Assembly: GCA_900547035.1 (NCBI GenBank)
Contig: URFM01000012.1
Coordinates: forward strand, 3,629 to 67,628
DNA from: an uncultured Clostridium sp.
GTDB lineage: Bacteria > Bacillota > Clostridia > Lachnospirales > Lachnospiraceae
Direction of reading: 5' to 3'
Length of the DNA: 64,000 bases
How positions within the stretch are numbered: position 1 is the stretch's first letter; each line of letters opens with the position of its first letter. Under the pieces are notes generated by a model. That model did no database searches. It was not told the origin of the DNA and was given only the letters and a program-made list of their open reading frames with translations. Shown here in pieces: positions 42,432 through 50,796 of the stretch. Made by a program: the position numbers and the translations under genes.

Positions 42432-43514
42432 TTATACTTTTACAATGTGATATCCCGCCGCCTTGGACAGCCGGTTCATGATGGCCTGCCCCAGATGGTC
42501 CTCCGGAAAGCTTTCCGAAAAAATGTAATCTGCTTTCAGGTCGTCAAATTCCCTTAAAAGGGCGTAGAGATTGTGGGCCACCGTTTCCCTCCTCGTTCGG
42601 GAGCCAATGCTCCTCACCAGTCCCTTGGGATACGTCTGCCTGGACTCATCGGTACAGATGATTCCCACCCGGAACCCTTCCGCCAGCTTCTCCTCTGCCA
42701 GCTGGCGCACCTTTTCGGTCATGCGCTCCAGGCTGTCCGGACTTTCCATATCCCCGTCCTCCGGCTCCACCAGAGTCAAATCCGCCTTGGGCGCATAGTG
42801 CTTGTACTTCATACCCGGCGCCTTGGGGCGCAAATCGGCGGACACGGGGCCGAGAATGGCAGGGTCAATCTGCACCTCCCCCAGGACCTCTTCCAGCATC
42901 TCCATGGTGATGGCTCCCGGCCTCAGGACTGTGGGCGTCTCCACGGAAACGTCCACGATGGTGGATTCCACACCGATTCCCACCGGGCCTCCGTCAATAA
43001 TCATATCGATTCTTCCGTCCATATCGTGAAGTACATGCTGGGCCGTGGTAGGACTGGGACGGCCGGAGGTGTTGGCGCTGGGCGCCGCCACCGGCACCCC
43101 CGCCAGGGCAATCAGACGGTTTGCCACCGGGTCGCTTGGCATCCGCACCGCTACCGTATCCAGTCCCCCTGTTGTCCCGTAGGGAACCAAATCGCTTTTA
43201 GGAAAAATCAGAGTCATGGGGCCGGGCCAGAAGGCGTCCATCAGCTTTTTCGCTTTCTCTGATACCTGGGATACCAGGGGGTAAACCTCCTCCATGGCGG
43301 AAACATGGGCAATCAGCGGGTTGTCCGAAGGACGCCCTTTAGCCTCGTATATTTTCCTGGCCGCTTCCTCGTCCAGGGCGTTGGCTCCCAGCCCGTAGAC
43401 GGTTTCCGTGGGGAACGCTACAAGGCCGCCTTCTCTGAGAATCCTGGCGCCTTCTAACAATTCCTCGTCCCTGGGTTTTTGGGGGTATTCTATCTCAATT
43501 ATCTTTGTCTTCAT
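42432..43514 (-). CDS. L-threonylcarbamoyladenylate synthase (Sua5, two-domain)
   Basis: 360 residues from ATG 43514 (MKTKIIEIEYPQKPRDEELL). The enzyme makes threonylcarbamoyl-AMP from threonine, bicarbonate and ATP, the first step of tRNA t6A37. YrdC domain: GGLVAFPTETVYGLGANALD, KGRPSDNPLIAHV, PGPMTLIFP, VAVRMPSDPVANRLIALAG, APSANTSGRPSPTTAQHV. The Sua5 C-terminal domain is joined by APGMKYKHYAPKADLTLVEP. The frame stays open to 43682 but the family start is here; the ribosome site is weak. Confidence 0.95.
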   Translation of the reverse strand: MKTKIIEIEYPQKPRDEELLEGARILREGGLVAFPTETVYGLGANALDEEAARKIYEAKGRPSDNPLIAHVSAMEEVYPLVSQVSEKAKKLMDAFWPGPMTLIFPKSDLVPYGTTGGLDTVAVRMPSDPVANRLIALAGVPVAAPSANTSGRPSPTTAQHVLHDMDGRIDMIIDGGPVGIGVESTIVDVSVETPTVLRPGAITMEMLEEVLGEVQIDPAILGPVSADLRPKAPGMKYKHYAPKADLTLVEPEDGDMESPDSLERMTEKVRQLAEEKLAEGFRVGIICTDESRQTYPKGLVRSIGSRTRRETVAHNLYALLREFDDLKADYIFSESFPEDHLGQAIMNRLSKAAGYHIVKV

Positions 43515-43669
43515 TTTGCCGTACCACTCTTTCGTTCTCAATCTTCTATCAAATCGTATCTGCGGCAGTCTGCCGATGGTATGTATTATAAACCGAATGG
43601 GAAGTGAAATCAATCTGTGAGCGAGAAAACGAGCGCAGTAAAAAAGGCTGCCGCACCAATTATTTGAAC

Positions 43670-43704
43670 TGCTCCCTGTCAAGTAGACAGATGAAAAAAT
43701 AAAA
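43670..43704 (+). repeat. left terminal inverted repeat of the IS
   Basis: Begins TGCTCCCTGTCAAGTAGACA. It matches the reverse complement of the right end at 27 of 35 positions. Confidence 0.85.
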
Positions 43705-43745
43705 TTTTTCTATCTCCAGCCGTAGTTGTACGGTTGGAGATATTT

Positions 43746-44570
43746 TTATGCGGATTTGGTTTGCAGGTAGTGCCTGTATTCTAAAGGTGTCATGCAATTA
43801 AGCCGTTTTTGATATCGTGAGCCATTATAGTACCCTATATAGTCAATCACTGCCTGTTTCAGTTCCTCATAGGAAGCAAATGCCTTTAAGTAATACACTT
43901 CGGTTTTCAGCATTCCCCAGAACGCTTCCATTGGGCCATTGTCAATACAGCGGGATACTCTGGACATGCTCTGGGTCATCCCTGCATCGTCCAACTTTTT
44001 CTTAAATGCTTTTGAGGTATATTGATACCCCCGGTCACTGTGAAAGATTGGTTTTCACCCAAATCCAGTATAGCGCTTAAATACGCTTTGCTGCTGACAC
44101 CATATTTCATTTCTGTCACGTCGGTAAGCCACTTTTCTCCGAAGTTTTCTGCTGAAAATTCCCTGTTCAACACATTTTCGGCAGTTACCTGAGGAGTGGA
44201 TTTTATATAATTTTTCCTTTTTCTGCGGCATACGGATTTCAAACCTAAAATCTGCATCAGCCTGTAAATGCGCTTTTGATTTACATGAAAATCATTCTCC
44301 CGGTTCAGTTTTATTGTCATTTGACGATAGCCTAAGATTCCGTTCTTTTCCTCATATGCCTCTTTTATCAGTGGCAGAAGCTGACCGTTAAACTGCTCAT
44401 TTTTGCTTTCCTTACGATTTAGCCACTTATAATACGATGAACGTGGAATTCCTGCAAAGACGCATAATTCAGAAATAGAACAGCCAGTTTCGTCATGTGT
44501 TTCCTGTATTGCACGGTAGATCGTTTCATTCTGTATCTGGCTTAAAACCGCCTCCTTTCTATCTCTCCGA
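43746..44570 (-). pseudogene. IS3 OrfB transposase, inactivated by internal deletion and frameshift
   Basis: The DDE integrase is readable in two frames. The first part runs from about 44570 (EAVLSQIQNETIYRAIQETH) through HVNQKRIYRLMQILGLKSV to WLTDVTEMKYG (first aspartate) and AYLSAILDLGE near 44045. The frame then changes to FHSDRGYQYTSKAFKKKLDD (second aspartate), GMTQSMSRVSRCIDNGPMEA with the catalytic glutamate, and the C-terminus near 43746. The first and second aspartates are about 28 residues apart instead of about 60, so some 30 codons are missing. The protein cannot be active. Confidence 0.85.
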
Positions 44571-45399
44571 GTTTTTTTAAGAATGCCATCTCCATTTCCT
44601 GTCGCTTGTTCTGAGTCTTTAGAAGCTTGTTTTCTGCCCGGAGCTTTTCCAGTTCAGTCATTTCAGCCTCCGGCTTTGTTCGGCCGCGCTTATCCGTTAG
44701 CGACTCCACTCCTTGTGCTTCATACTTCCTTACCCATGAATAGACTTGCTGATAGGATACCTGATAGGTATCCGCTGCTAATTGATAGTCTTTATGATTT
44801 TCTATACAAAAAGATACAATTTCAATTCTTTCTTCATATGTTGTTTTGCGGCCCTTTGTCATGATCGTAGTTCCTCCCGTTTTAGAACCCCGTATAGTTC
44901 TACGATCATTATACTGCAAGACCCACTTTATGACAGTATCAAAAGAAGGAATATTATAACGGACACAAAGTTCTGCATAACTGCCTTCACCAGCCAGATA
45001 AGCCCGTATCACTTCTTGTTTAAAGGATTTGCTATAATGCTTTTTTGTATGGTTTGGAAGAAGTGCCGCATCTCCTCCGGCGTTGTATTTTGCGATCCAC
45101 TTGCGGACACTGGTGTCTCCAACGCCATATTTCCGTGCGATATCTCGTAAAGATAATACTCCTTGTAAATACTCATGGACAGCTCTGAGTTTCTCTTCTT
45201 GTGACAATGATGATGCCAGAGGCTTTTTGTAAAAGGCTTGTTCCCCATCTATCTTGTAACGGTCTACCCATCTTCGAATACTGGTATCTGTAACTCCATA
45301 TTTATCCGCAATAGAGTAGGTACTACCTTCACCTGAAAGGTATTCCTTTACCGCCCAGAGCTTTTCTTCTGGCGATAATTCTTTTGCATTTTCAGACAT
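44542..45399 (-). CDS. IS3 OrfA with four helix-turn-helix repeats
   Basis: 285 residues. Four HTH units: about residues 9-50, 65-108, 122-165 and 187-232 (for example YSIADKYGVTDTSIRRWVDR, LRDIARKYGVGDTSVRKWIA). A Leu/Lys/Glu-rich coiled coil follows near 240-275 (LEKLRAENKLLKTQNKRQEM). It binds IS ends. The stop is at 44542; a run of seven A's (44578-44572 on the minus strand) lets ribosomes slip -1 into OrfB. An OrfA of this length with multiple HTH units is larger than most IS3 OrfA proteins. Confidence 0.88.
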   Translation of the reverse strand: MSENAKELSPEEKLWAVKEYLSGEGSTYSIADKYGVTDTSIRRWVDRYKIDGEQAFYKKPLASSLSQEEKLRAVHEYLQGVLSLRDIARKYGVGDTSVRKWIAKYNAGGDAALLPNHTKKHYSKSFKQEVIRAYLAGEGSYAELCVRYNIPSFDTVIKWVLQYNDRRTIRGSKTGGTTIMTKGRKTTYEERIEIVSFCIENHKDYQLAADTYQVSYQQVYSWVRKYEAQGVESLTDKRGRTKPEAEMTELEKLRAENKLLKTQNKRQEMEMAFLKKLGEIERRRF

Positions 45400-45427
45400 A
45401 AAATATACTCCCTCCTAAGTGACAAGT

Positions 45428-45462
45428 TTTTGTTATTTCACTTGTCTACCTAGAAGGGAGCA
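45428..45462 (-). repeat. right terminal inverted repeat of the IS
   Basis: Read on the minus strand from 45462 it begins TGCTCCCTTCTAGGTAGACA, matching the left end. Confidence 0.85.
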
Positions 45463-45973
45463 TATCAATTGTATTACAGATATCACGGAGATCCCGGCGC
45501 GCAATGGGAAACTGTATGTATCTGCGATTTTCGACTGCTTTGATCTTAGCGTCCTCGGTCTGTCAATGGGGACAAACATGAAAGCAGATCTGTGTATCCA
45601 AACACTGGAAAATGCCCTGACTGCATATCCCGCATTGGAAGGAGCGATCATCCACAGTGACCGTGGGACACAGTATACCAGTGAGTCTTACCGCCAGACC
45701 ATCCGGGAGCACCACATCCACCAAAGCATGAACAGTGCAGGAGGACGCTGCCATGATAATGCACGCTGTGAGAGTATGTGGGCCAGAATGAAGACAGAGC
45801 TCCTTTATGACCGCTATGACACAAGGCAGATGACGGTAGAGGAATTAAAGGCGCTCATTTGGAGATACTTCCTCAGCTACTGGAATAACCGGAGGATCTG
45901 CTCTGCCAATGGCGGGCTTCCTCCCATGATAAAACGCAGACAGTATTATGAGGATTTGGAACTGGTAGCATAG
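45463..45973 (+). pseudogene. C-terminal fragment of another IS3-family transposase OrfB
   Basis: The frame is readable from the IS boundary to the TAG at 45971. It holds the integrase core: TDITEIPARNGKLYVSAIFD (first aspartate), IHSDRGTQYTSESYRQTIRE (second), and RCHDNARCESMWARMKTELL (glutamate), then the normal C-terminus. The N-terminal half of OrfB, OrfA and the left end are missing at the junction with the intact-ended IS. The two transposases differ in sequence, so this is a different element on the opposite strand. Confidence 0.85.
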
Positions 45974-45999
45974 TCAGTGATATCCTTGAAATAAATGTG

Positions 46000-46137
46000 T
46001 CAACTAATCTTGACAATATCAACTGGTTTTTTATCTTCAAATGCGGCATCCAACTCCTTGATTGTTTTAAGATGTTCGCTTTTAGCCAGTTCTATTTGAT
46101 GAATTGTTTCAGCAATCCTTTCAGAAAGGCTTTTCAC
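46000..46137 (-). other. 45-aa coiled-coil open frame, possible gene remnant
   Basis: GTG 46137 to TGA 46002-46000. The product is highly charged and helical (LSERIAETIHQIELAKSEHL, TIKELDAAFEDKKPVDIVKI). The stop lies next to the IS remnant's right edge, so the true end may have been replaced. It overlaps the stop of the YobI-like gene by 4 nt. I do not recognise a family. Confidence 0.3.
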
Positions 46138-46751
46138 TTCTTCTTACCTTGCAGATTAAGCTTACGAAAGACATTTTTTTGAATTTTGATAAGTCCATAT
46201 ATAAGGAAGCATAATAACCCAATTACGATAATCCCATCTATCATTAAAGCATAGGGATGTGTAGATAGTTCTAAAATAGTTTTAAACCAATTTGTGGGTA
46301 AAGTTAACACATAGCTTTTCCACTGATTGAAACACACAAAATAGACAATTGCAGTTAAAAGGGCAATAGTCTCCAATGTTTTTGCTATAACACTGCCAGT
46401 GCTAATTTTCTTTTTTACTCTGAAATTGGTTTGAGGAATTTTATCTGATGGAATCTGATGTATTAGCTGATTTAAAATTTTCCCCTCTAAAACGGATTCC
46501 CTAACCTCTGGTTCATCTTTTCCACTTGGTGATTGAAAATGTGCAAGTGAAATATGCAGAAAGCGTAAGCCACTATGATTTTTCTTATATGAAGCCAAAA
46601 CGCTACTATTTCCGGCACTATATGCACCGGAAATAGCTACTTTTTTAATATCAGGATTTTGAAATACATAATCTATTGCTTCCTCATAAACAGCTAAATC
46701 CACATCATCAGTTGGTGTTAGCCTCTCGAATTTATATTTGCTTTCTGCCAT
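46134..46751 (-). pseudogene. truncated YobI-like P-loop NTPase with a damaged Walker A
   Basis: 205 residues from ATG 46751. The N-terminus matches large YobI-type NTPases (KFERLTPTDDVDLAVYEEAI, then DIKKVAISGAYSAG, LRFLHISLAHF). The expected Walker A lysine is replaced: GAYSAGNSSV instead of GxxGxGKSS. Two membrane helices follow (LETIALLTAIVYFVCF, ALMIDGIIVIGLLCFLIYGL). It ends after FRKLNLQGKKK, where full-length relatives continue for hundreds of residues. Truncation and mutation together indicate decay. It lies 20 nt after the DUF4143 ATPase gene. Confidence 0.7.
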
Positions 46752-46771
46752 ATTCGTCACATTCTCTCGTT

Positions 46772-47971
46772 TCAATACTCAGCACTAAGCAAAAAATCCG
46801 CCAAATGCACGATCTTCACGCCATTGATATTTCCTGCCGCCAACTCATCCAGCGTTACCACATATTTCGGATAGTGGTCTTTGATTTCGAGGAGATTGAC
46901 AACCTCCCGATCCGATTCCTCCGGCAACCTGCGACAAACCTGAACGTAGATACGCTCGTCACGCTGTACTGCCACAAAATCAATCTCTTTCGTTTCATTC
47001 TTCCCGATGTAGACCTCATAGCCTCGCCGCCGCAGTTCAAAATACACGATGTTTTCCAGCATAGCGGCAATAGACTTCGGATTAAAGCCCATGATGCAGT
47101 ATTTCAGAGAAGCGTCTGCCAGATAGAATTTTTCCTGGGTTTTCAGCACGGATTTTCCATGCAAGTCATATCGCTGGCAGCGATAGATCACAAACGCCTT
47201 TTCCAGCCAGTTCAGATAGTTATAAACTGCTTCGACGGACAGAGAACGCCCCTCGCTTTTGAGAAACTTCGCAATGGCATTGGCTGAAAAGGTCTTACCG
47301 ACATTTTCCACGATATACTTTACAACACGGTTGAATAAATCGAAATTCATAATATTGTGCCGCTTTGTAATATCGTTGGTAATCACAGAGTTATAGATTC
47401 CCTCCACGATCTGATAGGCCGAGCGTTCGTCAAAGCTACCGAGCGCCACAATCGGGAAACCGCCCAACCGCAGATATTCGTTTAATAGCTCCTTTGGGGA
47501 ACGGGAATCTGATTTTTTGAAATCCAAATATTCAGCAAAAGATAGCGTATAAACCGGAATGGAGATATATCGCCCCGTCAAATAGGTCGAAATCTCGCTC
47601 GACATCAGCTTGGAATTGGAACCAGTCACATAAATATCGGTATTGGCATTTTCCAGCAGGCTATTGACCGCTTTTTCCCAACCGTCGATTTCCTGCACTT
47701 CGTCCAGCAGCAGATAGTAGCGCCCATCGTCGGTCATCTGTTCTTTAATGCCCTGACACATATCCTTGTCGGTCATTCCGTCGTCAAAATCCTCCGACGT
47801 ATAGCGCATACTGATAATGTGGTCTGCGGCAATCCCGCTTTTCAGCAGATCGTCCCGCAGCATATCCAAAATCGTAGATTTGCCGCAGCGCCGGATTCCC
47901 GCCAGTATCTTAACAAGCGGAACATCGCGGTAGGTTTTCAGCTTATTCATATATTGTGGTCGGATAATCAT
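46772..47971 (-). CDS. AAA+ ATPase with DUF4143 domain
   Basis: 399 residues from ATG 47971 (AAGGAGG 8 nt upstream). Walker A LAGIRRCGKSTILDML (about residues 22-37), Walker B YLLLDEVQEIDG, sensor VTGSNSKLMS, then the DUF4143 C-terminal region (FLKSEGRSLSVEAVYNYLNW, NIVYFELRRRGYEVYIGKNE, KEIDFVAV). The last part is restriction-endonuclease-like in shape (GKNETKEIDFVAVQRDERIY). The family is common in mobile and accessory regions of gut Firmicutes and Bacteroidetes; its role is not well defined. Confidence 0.88.
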   Translation of the reverse strand: MIIRPQYMNKLKTYRDVPLVKILAGIRRCGKSTILDMLRDDLLKSGIAADHIISMRYTSEDFDDGMTDKDMCQGIKEQMTDDGRYYLLLDEVQEIDGWEKAVNSLLENANTDIYVTGSNSKLMSSEISTYLTGRYISIPVYTLSFAEYLDFKKSDSRSPKELLNEYLRLGGFPIVALGSFDERSAYQIVEGIYNSVITNDITKRHNIMNFDLFNRVVKYIVENVGKTFSANAIAKFLKSEGRSLSVEAVYNYLNWLEKAFVIYRCQRYDLHGKSVLKTQEKFYLADASLKYCIMGFNPKSIAAMLENIVYFELRRRGYEVYIGKNETKEIDFVAVQRDERIYVQVCRRLPEESDREVVNLLEIKDHYPKYVVTLDELAAGNINGVKIVHLADFLLSAEY

Positions 47972-48103
47972 ATCGTTCGCCTCCTTGTTCCTGACTAATA
48001 GTATAGCGAAAAGCTTCAAGAATATCAATAGTTTTTACTGTCAATCCGTAAAAACTTATTTATTGTCAAGACTTTTTCGGGACACAAATAAATTTGAGTA
48101 TGT

Positions 48104-48140
48104 AAAAGGGGTTGTCGGTTAATACCGATTTTTAGCCCCT
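48104..48140 (-). terminator. probable terminator of the SirTM-macrodomain operon
   Basis: On the minus strand AGGGGCT, inner stem CGGT/ACCG, ACCCCT, then TTTTAC. It lies about 120 nt past the sirtuin stop. The rest of the 47972-48259 gap shows another small hairpin (CAGGGA/TCCCTG, 48148-48167) and no gene. Confidence 0.5.
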
Positions 48141-48259
48141 GACATACAGGGAAGAGACAATCCCTGAAAATTTAGACTGGATTGTCGTTAGCCATCTTTT
48201 TCTCTTTTACGCTTTCATTATATAGAGTAGGAACGCTGTACGGCAAATGCGCAATTCTT

Positions 48260-49153
48260 TCAACCAATCAGCACTTGTGCGGCATCTATATCAAGGCAAA
48301 TGCTGCGATCAGCAATTTCTCTTGGCGCATAAGATTGTCCTTTATTGATACAGGCATATTTTGCTTTGGGATTTTTATACACCTGCTGCCAAAAATTATA
48401 CTTAATTATGCCAGGTGTGTTCATTCCAACGCCCAGCTCTAAATAGAGAACAGGTGTATTTTTATGCCGCCGGACAAAATCATCATAACGCCCTGCGGCA
48501 ATATACCACCCCTCATCTTGAACAAAAGTATTATCCGCCCTAAGATTCATGGCCATGGGCGCGCCGCATTTTGGACAATGAGGAACCAGCTCAGCGGGAA
48601 CAGACATCTTTGGCAGATTGCCGGCAGGCAGTTCCAGCCCCCGGTCTGTTATTTGAAACCCTTGGGCCTCCACCATCTGGCGAACAACATCTTGGTTATC
48701 GTATGCCTTGTCGTGGCAGGGCTTAGAGCACTGCCACAGACCGTAATCTCCCTGAGTATAAAACAGGCGGTGCTTGTCAAATCCGACTTTTTGAAAGCAG
48801 TGGTCCACATTGGTGGTGAGCACAAAATAGTCTTTATCCTTTACCAGCTCCAGCAGGTTTTGGTACACCGGCTTGGGCGGGTCGCAATAGCGGTTGAGGA
48901 AAACAAACCGGCTCCAGTAGGCCCAATGCTCCTCCAGGGTGGGGAATGGATAAAATCCCCCGGAATACATATCGTGAAAACCGTATTTTTCTTCAAAGTC
49001 GGCAAAATAGCGATGGAATTGTTCTCCGCCATAAGCAAAGCCAGCGGATGCCGAAAGACCTGCCCCGGCGCCGATTAAAATAGTATCTGCCTGCTTTAAT
49101 GCCTCTTGAAGCGCAATAACCTTTTGCTCTGCTTTTCTTTCAGTTCTTAACAT
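48260..49153 (-). CDS. SirTM-class sirtuin (protein ADP-ribosyltransferase)
   Basis: 297 residues. Sirtuin NAD-binding motifs are IGAGAGLSASAGFAYGGEQF (residues about 33-52) and LTTNVDHCFQKVGFD (TTNVD). It has a zinc-ribbon-like CSKPCHD and CPKCGAP pair, and VLYLELGVGMNTPGIIKYNF near the end. The long insertion with TLEEHWAYWSRFVFLNRYCD is typical of class M sirtuins, which act as ADP-ribosyltransferases rather than deacetylases. It overlaps the macrodomain gene by 7 nt. The known SirTM context is a macrodomain eraser, often with GcvH-L and LplA2; those two are not here. Confidence 0.87.
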   Translation of the reverse strand: MLRTERKAEQKVIALQEALKQADTILIGAGAGLSASAGFAYGGEQFHRYFADFEEKYGFHDMYSGGFYPFPTLEEHWAYWSRFVFLNRYCDPPKPVYQNLLELVKDKDYFVLTTNVDHCFQKVGFDKHRLFYTQGDYGLWQCSKPCHDKAYDNQDVVRQMVEAQGFQITDRGLELPAGNLPKMSVPAELVPHCPKCGAPMAMNLRADNTFVQDEGWYIAAGRYDDFVRRHKNTPVLYLELGVGMNTPGIIKYNFWQQVYKNPKAKYACINKGQSYAPREIADRSICLDIDAAQVLIG

Positions 49154-49938
49154 CTGGATACCCCCAGGAGCTTTTGATAAATGTGCAAGTCCACATCCTT
49201 AAACACATTGAAGATAACCCGAATGTCCGGCTTCTGTGTAGTCAAAAAGGAGGTCACCGTTTGAACCGCAATCTCAGCGGCCTTTTCATTGGGAAAGTGA
49301 AATTCCCCGGTGGAAATACAGCAAAAAGCAATGCTCCGGCAGTCGTTTTCCACGGCCAGTTTCAGGCAGGAACGGTAACAGGAGGCCAGGGCCTCACAAT
49401 CCTGTTCGCTGACCGGCCCATAGATAATCGGCCCCACAGTATGCAGGATGTATTTGCTGGGCAAATTGAAGGCTGGCGTGATCTTTGCTTGTCCCGTGGG
49501 TTCCTCATGGCCCTGCTTGTTCATAATATCATAGCAGTAGAGCCGTAATTGGATTCCGCTCCTCGTGCCAACGATGTTATCAATGCAGGAATGGAGAGGG
49601 TGGAAACAGCCCAACATTCCGCTGTTTGCGGCATTCACGATTGCGTCCACTTTTAAGGTCGTAATATCTCCCTGCCACAATACCAGCCGAGAATCTCTGG
49701 GGATGGAGGGCAGCTTCGCACCGTCCGTAATGCCACGTTTGTCCCGCTCGTATTGCAGGTACTCGTCTTGTACTTGGAGAAAGTCACGGCTGATCGGCTT
49801 TGGCATACGCACATTCATCAAACTGCGCAGTAAATTTTTCTGTTCCTGCTCATCGGAGGGAACAGAGATACCTTTGTACCTCTCATCTTCAGCCAGTAAC
49901 TCTTTGATTAAATAGATTCGCTGTTCACCGTGCGTCAT
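49147..49938 (-). CDS. macrodomain protein (zinc-type ADP-ribosyl hydrolase)
   Basis: 263 residues from ATG 49938 (AAAGGAG 9 nt upstream). The helical N-terminus (YLIKELLAEDERYKGISVPS) is followed by the macrodomain: LWQGDITTLKVDAIVNAANS, MLGCFHPLHSCIDN, YILHTVGPII, AFCCISTGEFHFPNEKAAEI. The Cys-His-Cys set in GCFHPLHSC is the zinc site of the Zn-macro subclass paired with SirTM. Predicted to remove the ADP-ribose that the neighbouring sirtuin adds. First gene of the pair. Confidence 0.9.
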   Translation of the reverse strand: MTHGEQRIYLIKELLAEDERYKGISVPSDEQEQKNLLRSLMNVRMPKPISRDFLQVQDEYLQYERDKRGITDGAKLPSIPRDSRLVLWQGDITTLKVDAIVNAANSGMLGCFHPLHSCIDNIVGTRSGIQLRLYCYDIMNKQGHEEPTGQAKITPAFNLPSKYILHTVGPIIYGPVSEQDCEALASCYRSCLKLAVENDCRSIAFCCISTGEFHFPNEKAAEIAVQTVTSFLTTQKPDIRVIFNVFKDVDLHIYQKLLGVSRC

Positions 49939-50011
49939 TGCTGCACACTCCTTTCTATGGTTTATCATACCGCTCCAGGCCGGAGACGTAAAGTACGCAC
50001 AAATTTGTGCC

Positions 50012-50708
50012 TCAGTTACCGGAAGGAAACCATCCCTCATCCTGCCATTGTCCGATTCGTCTTTTCAGGTATTCCACAAAGGCCCCCATTAACGGAGACA
50101 TGGTCTGATTCCGCTTCCATACCAGAATGGTACTGCTTTCAAGCCGAGGACGCAGGGGAATAAAACGCAGTCCCTCATAGCTGCAGTCCTTTTTCAGATT
50201 CAGGAAATCCCCTCCGTTCCTCTTTCAATGGAAACCGGATAAATTCATACTTCTCGATTTCCACCGGCTCCAGCAAAAATCCAATATCCAGGATTCCCTG
50301 CTCAATCCGTTCCTTAATGTGATCCGAGTTGCCGTCATACAGCTCGTACCGCACGTCAGGATGATCCCGCTGAAAATCTGTCAAGATTCCTGAAAAAAGG
50401 CGGCTGCTCCGATATTCTCCGCTCCCGATGGAAATTTCTCCGCTTAGCTTTTCTCTCCTGGCAACCTCCCGCTTTGTTTTTTCCGCCAGGGACACCAGCT
50501 CCTGAGCTCTTCTCTTCAAAAGCTGTCCCTGTGGCGTCAGGACAATGCTGTGATTTTTCCGTATAAAGAGCTTTACCCCCAGTTCGTCCTCCAGCTGCAT
50601 AAGCTGCCTGGAAAGGGTAGGCTGAGTAATGTGAAGCAAGGCCGCCGCCTTCGTGATATTCTCCTCCCGGGCAGCCATCAGAAAATACTCCAACACGCGA
50701 ATTTCCAT
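50012..50708 (-). pseudogene. LysR-family regulator with an internal deletion
   Basis: From ATG 50708 the N-terminal half is intact: HTH EENITKAAALLHITQPTLSR and effector start KLSGEISIGSGEYRSSRLFS, to FIRFPLKEERRG near 50210. The sequence then continues in another frame with GDFLNLKKDCSYEGLRFIPL, RPRLESSTILVWKRNQTMSP and a normal C-terminal YLKRRIGQWQDEGWFPSGN before TGA at 50014-50012. Roughly 60-70 effector-domain residues are missing at the join. The regulator is probably dead. It lies just downstream of the nitrite reductase gene. Confidence 0.85.
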
Positions 50709-50726
50709 GCTGTAATCCTCCATATT

Positions 50727-50762
50727 TAAAGAGAGGGTTCCTGGCTGGTACCAGACCCTCTC
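50727..50762 (-). terminator. intrinsic terminator after the nitrite/sulfite reductase gene
   Basis: Minus strand GAGAGGGT (50762-50755), a short stem-loop, ACCCTCTC (50738-50731), then TTTA. Confidence 0.75.
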
Positions 50763-50796
50763 CTGAACAATCAGCTAATGTTTACTTGTTCATCTG

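Larger units (their letters stand above)
43670..45462 (-). mobile_element. IS3-family (IS150-group) insertion sequence, defective
   Basis: 1793 bp bounded by TG...CA ends and imperfect terminal inverted repeats, with OrfA and a broken OrfB on the minus strand. An A7 run at the OrfA/OrfB junction is the likely frameshift site. No target duplication is visible: flanking bases are AAC on the left and TAT on the right. The right side abuts another IS remnant. Confidence 0.88.

Noticed and set aside
48148..48167. CAGGGA/TCCCTG hairpin
   Set aside because: No T-run and no gene ends there; too small to call.
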